A stretch of 64,000 nucleotides of DNA from Amphimedon queenslandica. Lineage: Eukaryota > Porifera > Demospongiae > Haplosclerida > Niphatidae. Position numbers and translations under genes: made by a program. Positions 1-11,200 of the stretch are shown here, piece after piece. Numbering within the stretch: position 1 is the stretch's first letter; every line of letters begins with the position of its first letter. The notes under the pieces were generated by a model. That model ran no database searches. It saw nothing but the letters and a program-made list of their open reading frames with translations, and was not told where the DNA came from. The stretch covers positions 11,802 through 75,801 of the forward strand of contig NW_003546488.1 of assembly GCF_000090795.2 (NCBI RefSeq), read 5' to 3'.

Positions 1-1410
1 GAGTTTAGTTAGTGTATTGTACCAGTTGAGCCGAAAAAGAGTTTACAAAGGCTGTTGTTGAGTTGCTGTGATATCCTAGCATCACATGATGTATCATCAC
101 ATGATATTTGGACAGTGGAACAGTTATGACAAGTACAATGTTGAGGAATTTGTGGTAGCCAGTATCACATGATGTGAAGGAAAGTCAATTTACTACATGT
201 ATGCTTTTACACTACAGGACTAATAAATTATTGTTATAGTACCTGCTGAGGAATTCATGCATGCACACATCTACATGTACTGTACAGGCAATAGAATCAG
301 CCAACACCTACATGTACGTTCTCTATGTAAAATTATTATTGTTGATAATAACTATAGCAGTATACATGTAAATGCATTGTAATTATTATATCAGTTTGTA
401 TTTGTCTTTTCCATTGATTGGGATAATAATTCCCTAATTAACTCTAAAATAATAATTAAAATAATAATAATAAGCCACTTATTAAATTGGTATAATACTC
501 ACTTGCACTTTCTACTCTCAACTCTTCTTCTTCACGAGAGATAGCTTCTTCAACACCAGTCTGAGGAAGGAAAGCAAATACAATCTACATGTACTGTACA
601 GGCATTACTTTATCTTTATAGTACACACTATACACACATAATTACATGTACTGTATGTACATGTACATAAAATAAAAAAATGTCAAAAACTTTATTTTCT
701 CATCTCAGTCTCTCTCTCCTGCTCATTCTCTCACTGGTTGTGATTTTGAAGATGCTGACACTGAGTGAGTGATCTCGTGTGATGATTGTTTAGGTGATAA
801 TGTTGAAGAGGCTGATATTACTGTACGTAGTCTTGACAGCTGATTCTCTGTTTCTTGTCTAAAAAGAAAACAAGTAAAAATTCATGATTTATTCATCGTA
901 CATGTACACAGTATATACGTGTACATGTACAGTACATGTACATATACCGGTATTGTACATATACAATGTACATGTATTCTTCCTTTACTTTTGTAGTGAT
1001 AGTGTTGATTGTTTGGATGTTAATCTGTTCAGTTCTTCTTGTTTGATTGTAAGGTCGCTGCATAAACTTTTAATCTGATCTCTCTGTGCAACACTAATAA
1101 TAAGAAGAGAAAAAAAGATTTCATACTATCACATGTACAGCTACATGTACTAACTTTTCATTCTCTAGTCGTGTCAATTGTTGTCTTAAGTGATTAATGA
1201 GCTTTGAATTCCTTCAATGAAATAAAATACGATGTACAAGTACATTGTACTCATGTACATGTAAATGGATTACAGAACCATTAACTGTATATGTACATGT
1301 ATGTGTACTGCACCTTCTTCTTTCATTTGATAGCAATACTTCTAAATTCTGAACTCTGGTTCGTTCATTATTATACTACAGGGGAAGAAATAAAATCATA
1401 CATGTAGATA
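1..1410. repeat. Left copy of a segmental duplication (partner 6834..8210)
   Basis: From the left edge to about 1410 the sequence matches 6834..8210 closely, in the same orientation. The match covers non-coding landmarks (TATCACATGATGTGAA blocks, the run of AAT triplets, the GGGATAATAATTC block) and the last four CEP135 exons. The copy diverges just after the AG of the acceptor for exon 16 (about 1405 against 8205). The left boundary lies outside the window. Identity looks high in exons and lower in (ACATGT)n stretches. Confidence 0.85.
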
Positions 1411-1950
1411 CAGCACATGTACATACATGTATATGTAACATGTATGTGCATCATTAAACAATCATTAAACAATCTGTTTATGAAAAAATACGTCTTTTGC
1501 CAAAATAAAATTCACTAATTTTAATGATAAAAATGGCATCAGGCTCGAGTTAATACTACAAATATTAAATACCGTATAGCGGAAAATTTTCGTGGCCCAA
1601 AATTTTCGTGGATTTTGCATTTTTTCAAAATCCACGAAAATAAAATCCGCAAAAATCAATTCTATACAGTTCAAGATGGCTGAAATGTAGAAAACCACGA
1701 AAATTGAATCCATGAAATTGATTTTTGGACAGATCTGCGAAATTTTTGGGCCACAAAATTTTTCCGCTATACAGTAACTAACCGATCAACTTTAAGGGTC
1801 AGTACTGGCCTCCTAACTGTCTAAGGTTGATTGTACTCCCAGTACGGGAGGAGGAAGAGGAGGTGGATCTTCTTCATGATCTTCATTGTATTCATCTAAA
1901 TCATCAGCAAAAACATAAAAAAGCGGCTCTTCATCTACTGCCTCTGCCAT
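503..1950 (-). CDS. Possible 5' part of an unrecognised gene running off the left edge
   Basis: Two coding-looking pieces lie on the minus strand. The first, 1950 to about 1837, starts with ATG and encodes an acidic peptide with MAEAVDEEPLFYVFADDLDE followed by a proline-rich stretch (PPPLPPPVLG); a GTACAA site could be its donor. The second, 560..503, is a 58-nt piece bounded by CAG and GTGAGT that reads TGVEEAISREEEELRVESA. Both join in phase 0. A 58-nt near copy of the second piece lies at 7286..7343. I do not recognise the protein. Joining the two pieces is inference; they could be exons of different genes, or the second could be an alternative tail exon of CEP135. A MITE (1570..1776) and the damaged CEP135 copy would lie inside the intron. 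Confidence 0.3.
723..1375 (-). pseudogene. Damaged duplicate of CEP135 exons 16-19
   Basis: This is a second copy of the last four coding exons of CEP135 without the preceding exons. Splice sites are largely kept. The exon 17 copy, near 1190, has lost 29 bases present at about 7890..7918, which shifts the frame. Exon 18 also carries amino-acid changes (KRLRS becomes KSLCS). Since the intact 19-exon gene ends at 7476, this copy is best read as a non-functional by-product of the segmental duplication. It may be transcribed as intron of a neighbouring gene. Confidence 0.75.
1570..1776. mobile_element. Palindromic MITE, TACCGTATAGCGG ends
   Basis: The left end TACCGTATAGCGGAAAATTT is matched in inverse by the right end (TTTTTCCGCTATACAGTA), and the inverted similarity continues inward over most of the 207 bp, with CGTGGCCC blocks on both arms. 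There is no coding capacity. Interior words (AAAATCCGC, CAAGATGGCTGAAA) recur in the element at 48360..48556. The terminal TA may be part of a TA target duplication, as in Tc1/mariner-derived MITEs; that assignment is inference. Confidence 0.8.
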
Positions 1951-2265
1951 TATCTATATAATCCTATATTGGCCACAGCATGGCCAATATAGGATTGGCT
2001 CCACTTTCACCATAATAAATACTATGCTTTCATAGATTGCCTGCAGGGCTGAATTGAGCTAAATAGCATGGAAGACCCTGAAATAGACAGTTTGGGAAAG
2101 CCATGGCCTTCTCCTACCCCCTCCATTATCTCTCTTCTCATTTTCCTCCCCCTTTCTCTGCAATCTGCATTCAAAATGTAGTTTCACAATAAAAATAATA
2201 TAATAGCTAGTCTAATTGCTCTCTATAATAGGTTGCAAAAAATTAATATTCATCTAAACAAATTG

Positions 2266-5200
2266 TTATTCTTCTTTTAAATTAAGACGATCTGATAAAT
2301 CAATGTGAGGAGGTGGTTTCTGTTCTTGCTCACTATATGTCTTCATTATTCGCTTCAATTCTTTCTCAAAAATATTTGTTACACAACTTGATACTGATAC
2401 ACCTAAGTGGACATATTCTAAAGAAGGATGAAAAACAATCCCATCCATGAAATCATACACACATTTTTTAATTGTAGACAAACAAGGAATTTCCCGCTCT
2501 GATGAATAATGATAATATGAACAATCAAATTCCACTCTCAATATTTTTAGGGCTCTGACAGAACGTAAGAAATTTGTAAAATGAGGTAATCCATTTTCAC
2601 TAAAGAAAGAAATTGTTGCATCTCTATCAGATTTATTGATATGTATGTATAGCTGAAGTTCAGTGAGAATTTTCTTTTGAGACAATGTATCAAGGAAAAT
2701 TGTCAAGAGTTTCAGCCCCTTTAAGTTAGGTATTTCAATAGGCACAGTTAAATGTTTTAAGCTTTTATTTTGTACCAGACCTTTATTTAAAAAATGCAGA
2801 AAAAAATTTGGAATAATATGAGCATTCGGCCAAATTGACCCTTCTGAAACATATGGTATATCCAATCCTATAATTTCAAGATGCTGTAAAATGTGATTAT
2901 TTGTTAACAAATTCTCAAGGTTTTTCCCTATATGAGTTCTAACTAAATTATGAATACAGATTGTCCCACCTGAGTTGAAGCATCTTTGTAATCGAATTCT
3001 TACTTTCAGTCCCAAAAGTGTAGTATTGTTTGTCAGATTTTCAAAAAGCTTTATAACACTATCAAATGTTTGTAACTGTAGTGAGAGATACTGCAGATTG
3101 GGATTTGAAAGGAGTAAAGGATATGGAGGACACATATTGTACAGCATCAATTTTAAATGCTTTAGTCCTGTAATATGAGGAAGAAGTGCCAGCATTTTGC
3201 ATTGTTCTGCTTTTTCAATTATTGCAAAAGTTTCATCAATTTCTAGAGTAGTCAGTGGTGCATTTATTTCCTTGATATTCAGTGCTGATGAAATAAGTTC
3301 ATTTGGTAAATATAGAGAAAGTTCTTGTAATGTTCTGTTATGTTGCAATAAGCGTTCTATAATGCCATTTGGAAGTGCAGGGGGACAATGATAATAACTG
3401 TGATAGTCAACTATTATTTTCAATGACTTAATTGTTTTACTACTTGTTACTCCCTTGAGTAAAGCAGCAGTTATATCAGTAATGAATGAAACATTTTTCA
3501 GTTGCACGGTCTCTTTCATGTTAAAGTATAGTTCTTGTAGATGAGAACTAACTATGCTTTCTTCAAGTTCAACAAATATTTGCTGATGACTGCTTGGTTC
3601 GATAATAGCCGCTTGACTCGATTCATTTCTTTGATGACTGACTTGATTCAAATGAAGTTTTTTTAGCTGTGGAAGTTCAGAAAAGAAATTTAAAAAAACA
3701 AGAAATTCTTGAACATCCACAAAACAAAAAAAACTACAGTAAAATTCTTGAATATTAAAATATCGCGGCCATTGTACTAACTTCAGGAAATTATTTATAA
3801 CAACTGTTTTAGACTGAGCTGTGCTTTTTTCTATTCCTTCATTGATGATGTTCCATCGAGAAGCAGTTTCATATGGATAAATATGCAAATAATTCCAATA
3901 TGTATTAGAATTATTAATAAAGTATGTAAGGCACAGTGTGTCAAATGGTGGTTGCAATCCAGAGCTCAGTGAAATATTACCTAGACACATGGAGTAGTTT
4001 TTGATTGACTGGGCTAAAATGTGACATAATTCTGTATTTTGTGATTCATACAGGAGATAAAGAAGGGTACAAAATTCGACCATAAACTTATATTGAAACT
4101 TTTCAAGACTAACATGATGCATATCTGGAGTAATCCAAGGATGGGCAGATTCAATCTCAAACAAAGGTCTTTTTCTACATTGCAAGTCAAATACTGTGCT
4201 GTTAAAGTATTGTTGATAGCTTTGATGTTCCAGCTTAGTTAGGCCTGCCACAAACCTGAGACACAATCGAAAATGATCATCTTCAAAACAATTTTTAAAT
4301 ATTTCTTCTGTTTTCTCATTTTTAGCAATCCACCATGCAGCTAGGAATTCCTGGATACTTAAATGAATGAATTGATACCATTCCTCATCAAAGTCAGTAA
4401 TAGATGTTATCATCCCAAGGTAGTTTTCTTTTGCTGCAATATCCAGTGACTGAATTTGTGAAAGAGTGAATGTCATTTTATTAGTTTCTTTCTTTAAGCT
4501 GAAGTAAGCAAATTCACACATTTGTTGAAGTGATGCATTTAAGTTTGATGGTAAATTACCAAGACTGTCAATTGATTGTGGCTCCAGGTCATTATATGCT
4601 TTTTTAACATGCCTTCTAATAGTTTGTAAGACAAAGTTTTCATAAAGATCAGATATGGTCGTTGGAAGATAACCTCCTGACTTTTGATAAACTAAAATAA
4701 CCATAGAACAGACTAAAGGAACATAACACAATGAGAGAACATCATTTCGTAACTCAAGATCTTCAATCAATTTTTCTGCCAGTTCTTGACTAAGTGTTCC
4801 TTTAATCACTTGATCTATTTCATCTGCAACAAACCCAATGACATGAACATTTTGATTGAGACATTCTAGTTGAAGTAGTGAAGCAGTGGCATAAGTACGA
4901 GAGGTAACAACTACAGAAGAATAAACTAACTGATTTTTGCAAATGATGCTTGTGGCCAGTGAAGCCTCTCTCAATTGTGTACTTAATTCGTCCCAACCAT
5001 CAAAAATAATTAGAAGCCCTTTACCCTCTCTTTCTGTTATCCAGTCTGCTACATCTGATACTTTAGGACTTTTATATGTACATGTCAATAGATCAGCTAG
5101 TTCAGTTGCTTCAGCTACTTGTTTATGTCTAAATGGACAATAAAGTACTATGTCGTAATGTTGAAGCTCATGTGATCCTTTAGACCACATGTTTAACAAT

Positions 5201-6742
5201 TTACGACAAAGTGTTGTCTTGCCAATACCAGGAGGACCATCTACAGCTAATCTGAGAGACAAAAGATCTGAATTTAGCATAGTTTCAATTGTAACTTTAT
5301 TATAACCAGAAATATAATGAATTTCATCGATATGACCCCTTAACATGCACCACGAATATCTTTCATGCTCTGCTTGTGAAGCAAACTCATTTTCCCTTAC
5401 AAGTGCTAATCTACCAAAAAAATCTTGCCCAACTCTTGGTGGCCAGTCACTAGCAATAATAGGTTGACTTAGATACTTATCTTTGAGACTCTTTATGTAC
5501 TCTTGCACATCATCAGGTAGATCTGAACTAATGACTGCATGATATGGCTGACCTACATGTACATGTACATGTATAATGAAATTAAGTGGGACACATACAT
5601 GTACATGTACTTACCTAATTGATCCAAAATAGATGCAGCAATATCTTTAAGTGCTCGATGCTTTTGATTTATCAATATATGGCAAATATTAATCAAATCC
5701 CTTTGTGGATTTAAAGATGCTTCCAATTGTCTTAATAATGTAGTCACTAAGTAGCTGGCCTTTTCGTAATCGGAATGCCCAGTTGTTGATAATATGCGAC
5801 ATTTAATGTTTAATGACATTAGTCCATTAGCATATAGTGCATTGCTAATTGTATGAAGATTATCAGTAATAGCAGCAGTAAGTTTGTCTGAATATGAACG
5901 TAACAATTCCTTAGGAGCAATTTGACCACAAAAGTCCTTTGGATCCAAATGGTTACCTGCAATAGAATTAATAAACTGTGATTATTCTGCTGTACATTTT
6001 AAACTTACAAATACATGTACTTGACAGGTGTTTTTCAATATCTTGAATGACTTGAATCTCTTTTCTTCTTTTTAAAGCAGCAAGCACATCCTTCCATGTT
6101 GCCTTAGGATTCTCTTTGAACCATTTTTCAATAAGAGCTTTCTTTTTTGGCCTTGAACTCATTAAATCTTTGGACTTTTGGATCATGTCAATAATTTGTT
6201 GTGTTACTCCAGGCAACTGACGACCAAACAACTGCCAGTTTTCAAGTGGCTCCAGCAGATCAAGCAACACAAAAATATTAGGTCGTTCATCAATTACTGG
6301 ACCAGGATTAAGCTCAACATCTCCAGATAAAAGAAGGAGAAGAGAGCAGAAAAATATTTTGAGTCCTACATTGTAAATTAAAAATTTAGAGTAAAGTCCA
6401 TTTCATAACAATAAATACACTAGTTTTAGTACAACATGTGCATATACTTCAGAGAAATACAATGTAATAAAACCTAATACCCTATATACATGTACATGTA
6501 CATATACATATACAGTAAGCTACCTCATTACCTATTGTAATTAAAATAGAACTGAGGGTAACAGTTAGAAAATGAGCAAAAAATGTCAGTTTCAATAGCT
6601 CAAATCCATTGTCTACATGCACATCTGAGATACATCTCGATTGCTTTATTTTTTTTCCATCTTGGCATAACTTTAGTTTCGTTCCAGAACAGCAGCAGTT
6701 CCACAACCCAATACATGCTCTCCATTGAGAGAGCTCAATCAT
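2266..6742 (-). CDS. NLR immune receptor: 2A peptide, DEATH, CARD-like, NACHT, leucine-rich C-terminus
   Basis: Four exons join in phase: 6742..6532, 6365..6009, 5956..5615, 5552..2266, giving about 1398 residues. Residues 51-83 are hydrophobic and lead into GDVELNPGP (about 85-93), a consensus 2A ribosome-skipping motif (D-V-E-x-N-P-G-P). A DEATH-like domain follows (LDLLEPLENWQLFGRQLPG to DIEKHL). Exon 3 holds a second all-helical death-fold, CARD-like. Exon 4 carries NACHT: Walker A GPPGIGKTT, Walker B LLIIFDGWDEL, then VVVTSRTYA. The C-terminal 600 residues have irregular leucine-rich repeats. NLRs are cytosolic sensors that oligomerise through NACHT and signal through death-fold domains; the tripartite layout is the one reported for sponge NLRs. 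The 2A suggests two nascent products, with and without the leader. The start is the first ATG in the open frame; an upstream exon is possible. Confidence 0.88.
6298..6324 (-). other. 2A ribosome-skipping motif (GDVELNPGP)
   Basis: Nine codons read GDVELNPGP, matching the 2A consensus in which the ribosome fails to form the Gly-Pro bond and releases the upstream peptide. It sits directly after a run of hydrophobic residues (FFCSLLLLLS) and before the DEATH domain. In sea urchin NLR-like proteins comparable 2A sequences act both as skipping sites and as signal peptides; I recall that from the literature and it is not shown here. Confidence 0.9.
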
Positions 6743-6833
6743 TTTCTCAATCACCTATAGAGTCTAGTAAGGGTACATGCATCATAATAATTATAACTTT
6801 AGAGAACTCACTGTATTTTAAATATAATCAGTA

Positions 6834-7219
6834 GAGCTGTATTGCACCAGTTGAACCAAAAAAGAAAATTGAATGACAAAGATGAACTGATGAAGGCTGA
6901 GTTGTTGTGTTATCCCAACATCATCACATGATAATTGTGACAAGTGAGTTCATGGATATTAAGTTGTGATAGCCAATATCACATGATGTGAATTAAAATT
7001 TGGCCAGATTTGTGTAGATTTTACTGCAAAACTATGCTTAAGAAATGATAACTGAGCTCTATGTGTACATTGAGGAATTCAGGCAATAGAAACATCTACT
7101 TTCATAAAAATAATTATTATTGATAACTATAGCAGTATACATGTATTGTCATTATTATTATATCAGTTGTTATTTGTCTTTTCCATTGATTGGGATAATA
7201 ATTCACTAATTAACTCTAA

Positions 7220-7254
<35 letters not shown>

Positions 7255-8210
7255 GCCAAATATTAAATTGGTATAATATACTCACTTGCACTTTCTACTC
7301 TTAACTCTTCTTCTTCACGAGAGATAGCTTCTTCAACACCAGTCTGAGGAAGAAAAGCAAATACAATCTACATGTACATGTATACTGTACATGTAAATTA
7401 TGTAATTACATACAGTACATATACATATAAATAAAAATGTCAAAAACTCTGTATTTCCATCTCTCTCTTTTCTGCTCATTTTCTCACTGGTTGTGACTTT
7501 GAAGATGCTGACACTGAGTGAGTGACCTCGTGTGATGATTGTTTAGGTGATAATGTTGAAGAGGCTGATATTACTGTACGTAGTCTTGACAGCTGATTCT
7601 CTGTTTCTTGTCTAAAAAGAAAACAAGCAAAATTCACCATTAATACATTGTACATGTACATGTACAATGTATTCTTTTCTTACTTTTGTAGTGATAGTGT
7701 TGATTGTTCGGATGTTAATCTGCTCAGTTCTTCTTGTTTGATTGTAAGGTCGCTGCGTAACCTTTTAATCTGATCTCTTTGTGCAACACTAATAATAAGA
7801 AGAGAAAAAAAGATTTCATACTATCACATGTACAGCTACATGTACTAACTTTTCATTCTCTAGTCGTGTCAATTGTTGTCTTAAGTGATTAATTTCAGTT
7901 TCTCTCTCTTCATTAGCCAAATGAGCTTTGAATTCCTTCAATGAAATAAAATACGATGTACAAGTACATGTACATGTACATTGTACTCATGTACATGTAA
8001 ATGGATCACAGTAACCATTAACTGTACATGTACATGTGTACATGTACATGCATAGATGTATGTACATGTACTGTATGTGTACATGTACATGTATGTACAA
8101 CATGTATGTGTACTGTACCTTTTTTCTTTCATTTGATAGCAATACTTCTAAATTCTGAACTCTGGTTCGTTCATTATTATACTACAGGGGAAGAAATAAA
8201 ATCACAGATA
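6834..8210. repeat. Right copy of the segmental duplication
   Basis: Same orientation as 1..1410. It carries the intact last four exons of CEP135 and a 58-nt coding-like piece at 7286..7343. The NLR gene lies between the two copies, so the duplication either spans the NLR insertion site or the NLR arrived with a duplicated block. The stretch 6743..7285 shows no gene; it has an (AAT)n run near 7223..7253 and CATCACATGAT words. Confidence 0.85.
7286..7343 (-). other. Orphan 58-nt exon-like piece
   Basis: Flanked by CTCAG upstream and GTGAGT downstream on the minus strand, it reads TGVEEAISREEEELRVESA. A nearly identical piece lies at 503..560 in the left duplication copy. It follows the CEP135 stop codon, so it may be an alternative 3' exon, a relic, or an exon of the unrecognised gene at the left edge. 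Confidence 0.35.
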
Positions 8211-11200
8211 CAATACAATATACATGTACATGTACATGTACTGTACATGTATACATTTAGTATTATTACTTGTTGTTTCAGTAGGTCTCTTTCAGCTAGT
8301 AAGTCATTCATTTCAGAGTGTGTTTGTTCATCAACTGCTGATACTGATGCTAGCTGTCTTGTCAATGAATCCTTTGTTTTATCCAATTGGACACATAACT
8401 CTCTCACTGCTGCCAAATCACCCATCAACGCTTGCTACATTAATAATAATCACAATTATTAATGTACATGTACATTGTACCTTTTCATTTTGTTCTTGTC
8501 GACACATTTCCTCCATTTTTGCCAGCGAACTAGTCAAACTTGACATTTGCAACTCATAAGATTCCAGCGTTGCTAAGTGCTATGACATCACATTACATCA
8601 TCAATATGACATCACATTACATCATACCTGTGATATCTCACTAGTGTGTTGCTGGCAGAGTTCCCTCAGTTGGTTATTCTCTTGTTGCAATGAGCTGATT
8701 TCAATATCGAGTGATGAGTGCTGGGACTTTGCCTGTTGTATTGTTAGTTCTAATCTCTCGGCCTCTTTAGCTAGTGACTGGTATGACTCTAATAGCTGAA
8801 CCCTCTCTTGATCCTAATGTCAATGAATAAACATAATATACTGTATAGTCAAACACAAATGTTGTACACGTGTGCATTCACATGTACATGTACATGTACA
8901 TGCAATCTTTATTATTACATGCAATTCAATACGTACAGTAATTGATACATACAGTGTACATGTACTGTACATGTACATGTGCATTGCACTTGTGAAAAAT
9001 GCATTGTAAAATGTAACTCTTTCGCTCAAAGTCCTTCCATTTAATGTACATTTGTACATGCATAGTACATGCATGTACATGTACATGTACATACATTATA
9101 CAACTGTACCTTAACAGACAGTTCTTCCTGGTACTTCACAAGTGTTTCTTGTTGCTCTTTGGCCTGTACTGTCAGTTTCTCCCTCTCGCTTGATACTCGG
9201 CGTAGCTCCTCATTAACCCTTTGGTTCTCCATTGTCATCGTAGCAAGATCATCCTTCAGTTGCTTCAAGCTCTGAGAGAGGCTGGCATTCTCTCCCTCTC
9301 TTCTCTCCTTCTCTTCCTCGCAGTGAGACAGCTGTTGTCTCAGGAGTGCTAGCTCCTTTTCTTTTGTTGCTAGAACATTTTGTGCCTCAAACTCAAATGC
9401 TTTGAAACGCGTCATGTGACCTTCGTAATGTTCATTCTTGCTGTCCTAAAGAATACATGTACATGTACATACAGTGAAAATCTACAGTACCATATAGAGG
9501 GAAATTTTGGAGGGAGTTAAATTTGGCGAATTGCTAATTTTGATGATTGGCAAATTTTAATTTGGCAAATTAGCGATCACATGCCATTAAGCATGCGTAT
9601 AATGGCTCAAAATGGCAGATTTTTATTTTGGCTAATGGCTATCAAAATGCCAAATTTGCCAAATTTACACGTAATTCCCTCCAAAATTTCCCACTATATG
9701 GTAATAATAGTATGTGGTGCATTTATTGATTTAAATTATACTGCTTCAGGGTTCATTCATAATAATCCCTTCCAAAAATTGTAAAACAATAAAATTGACA
9801 CTCATCTCTTAAGGCGGATTTACAATATTACGCTAGTCCTGACGTTACGTTGACGCTGGAATAGAATCTGGTTCTATTCCAGCGGAAAGCATGCGTCAAA
9901 AGGTCAAATCGCCCACGCTTTTGATTAAAAATTGACGGTACGCTGGCCTAATGTCATATTGTAAATCCGCCTTTACCCACATGCAGTGCAGTATGCAACT
10001 CTTTTATACTCTGCTTTTTGTTCAAGCTCTTGTGGGTTGGATGATAATGTGGTTAACACTCATGTACTTGTGTCAACAAAAAATTAATTACAGGAGATTG
10101 CAATATCTTTCCAACAAGAGTAGCATTGGTAATTTTCTGCCTTACCTTCTGTATAAGAGAGTAGCAGCTACATGTACATGTACATGTACATGTGTACTTA
10201 ATAATAAATCACCCACTTAACAAAATAAATCAGCTAAAACTCTTGTTGCAAGGATTATGCAATCTCCTGTATACATGTACTTAATACTGTAATACATTTG
10301 TAAGTCTTAAGAAGAACCCAGCTAACATGTACATGTACATGTACATCAGGGTGGTGAAGACAATTATAGGAATATTTTTAAATCAATACATGTACATGTA
10401 CACTTGTTTTATATGTATTGTGTACATGTATTTAAAAAAACATGTACATGTACATGTACATTCTAAAATTACTTTTTGTTGCATTTCATTCTTTAATTTT
10501 GATATTTCCTCATCCTTGCTGTCACACTCTCTCCTCAGTAGGTCATGTTCCCTGTCCAGTGCCTTCAGTGATTGGGTTAGCTCCTCCATCTTGTCTTGCT
10601 TCTTCTCTACTTCTCCCTCTAATTGTGACAACCTCGACTTCAACTTATTGGACTCAATGATTATTATCTCCGTCTCTGAAATCTACAAACAACAACAACA
10701 ATAATAATAATAACAGAAAGAATGTAAAACATTGAGGGGCTCCGCCTCCTAACCACACCTCCAGTCATATCCAGACGTGCGTACAAGTTCTTGTAAGTAA
10801 TAATAATGACTATTATGTACATGTACATGTACACTGTACAGTATATAGAACATGTACATGTACATGTACATGTACATGTGTATATATATGTACATGTATA
10901 TGGCATGGAGTTGAAATTAACATGTACTGTAGAGTACATGTTAATCTCACCTGATGCTGTAGTCCAGTGTGATCTTCTTTCCTAGCATTCTCAGATGCCT
11001 CCAGTAGTCCTTGCAAACGTTTTATTTTACCATTCAGTTGCCTGTTGTCTGATTTTGCTGAAGACAGAGCACTGGTTGATTCAATAACCTCCTTCTCTAA
11101 TCCACTGATGGTCTCTCTGAGGCTCTCAGACTTTAGCTTTAATTTATCTCTCTCTTTTGATAACTGAAAGAAAAGAGAGGAAAAGGTTGATACAATACCA

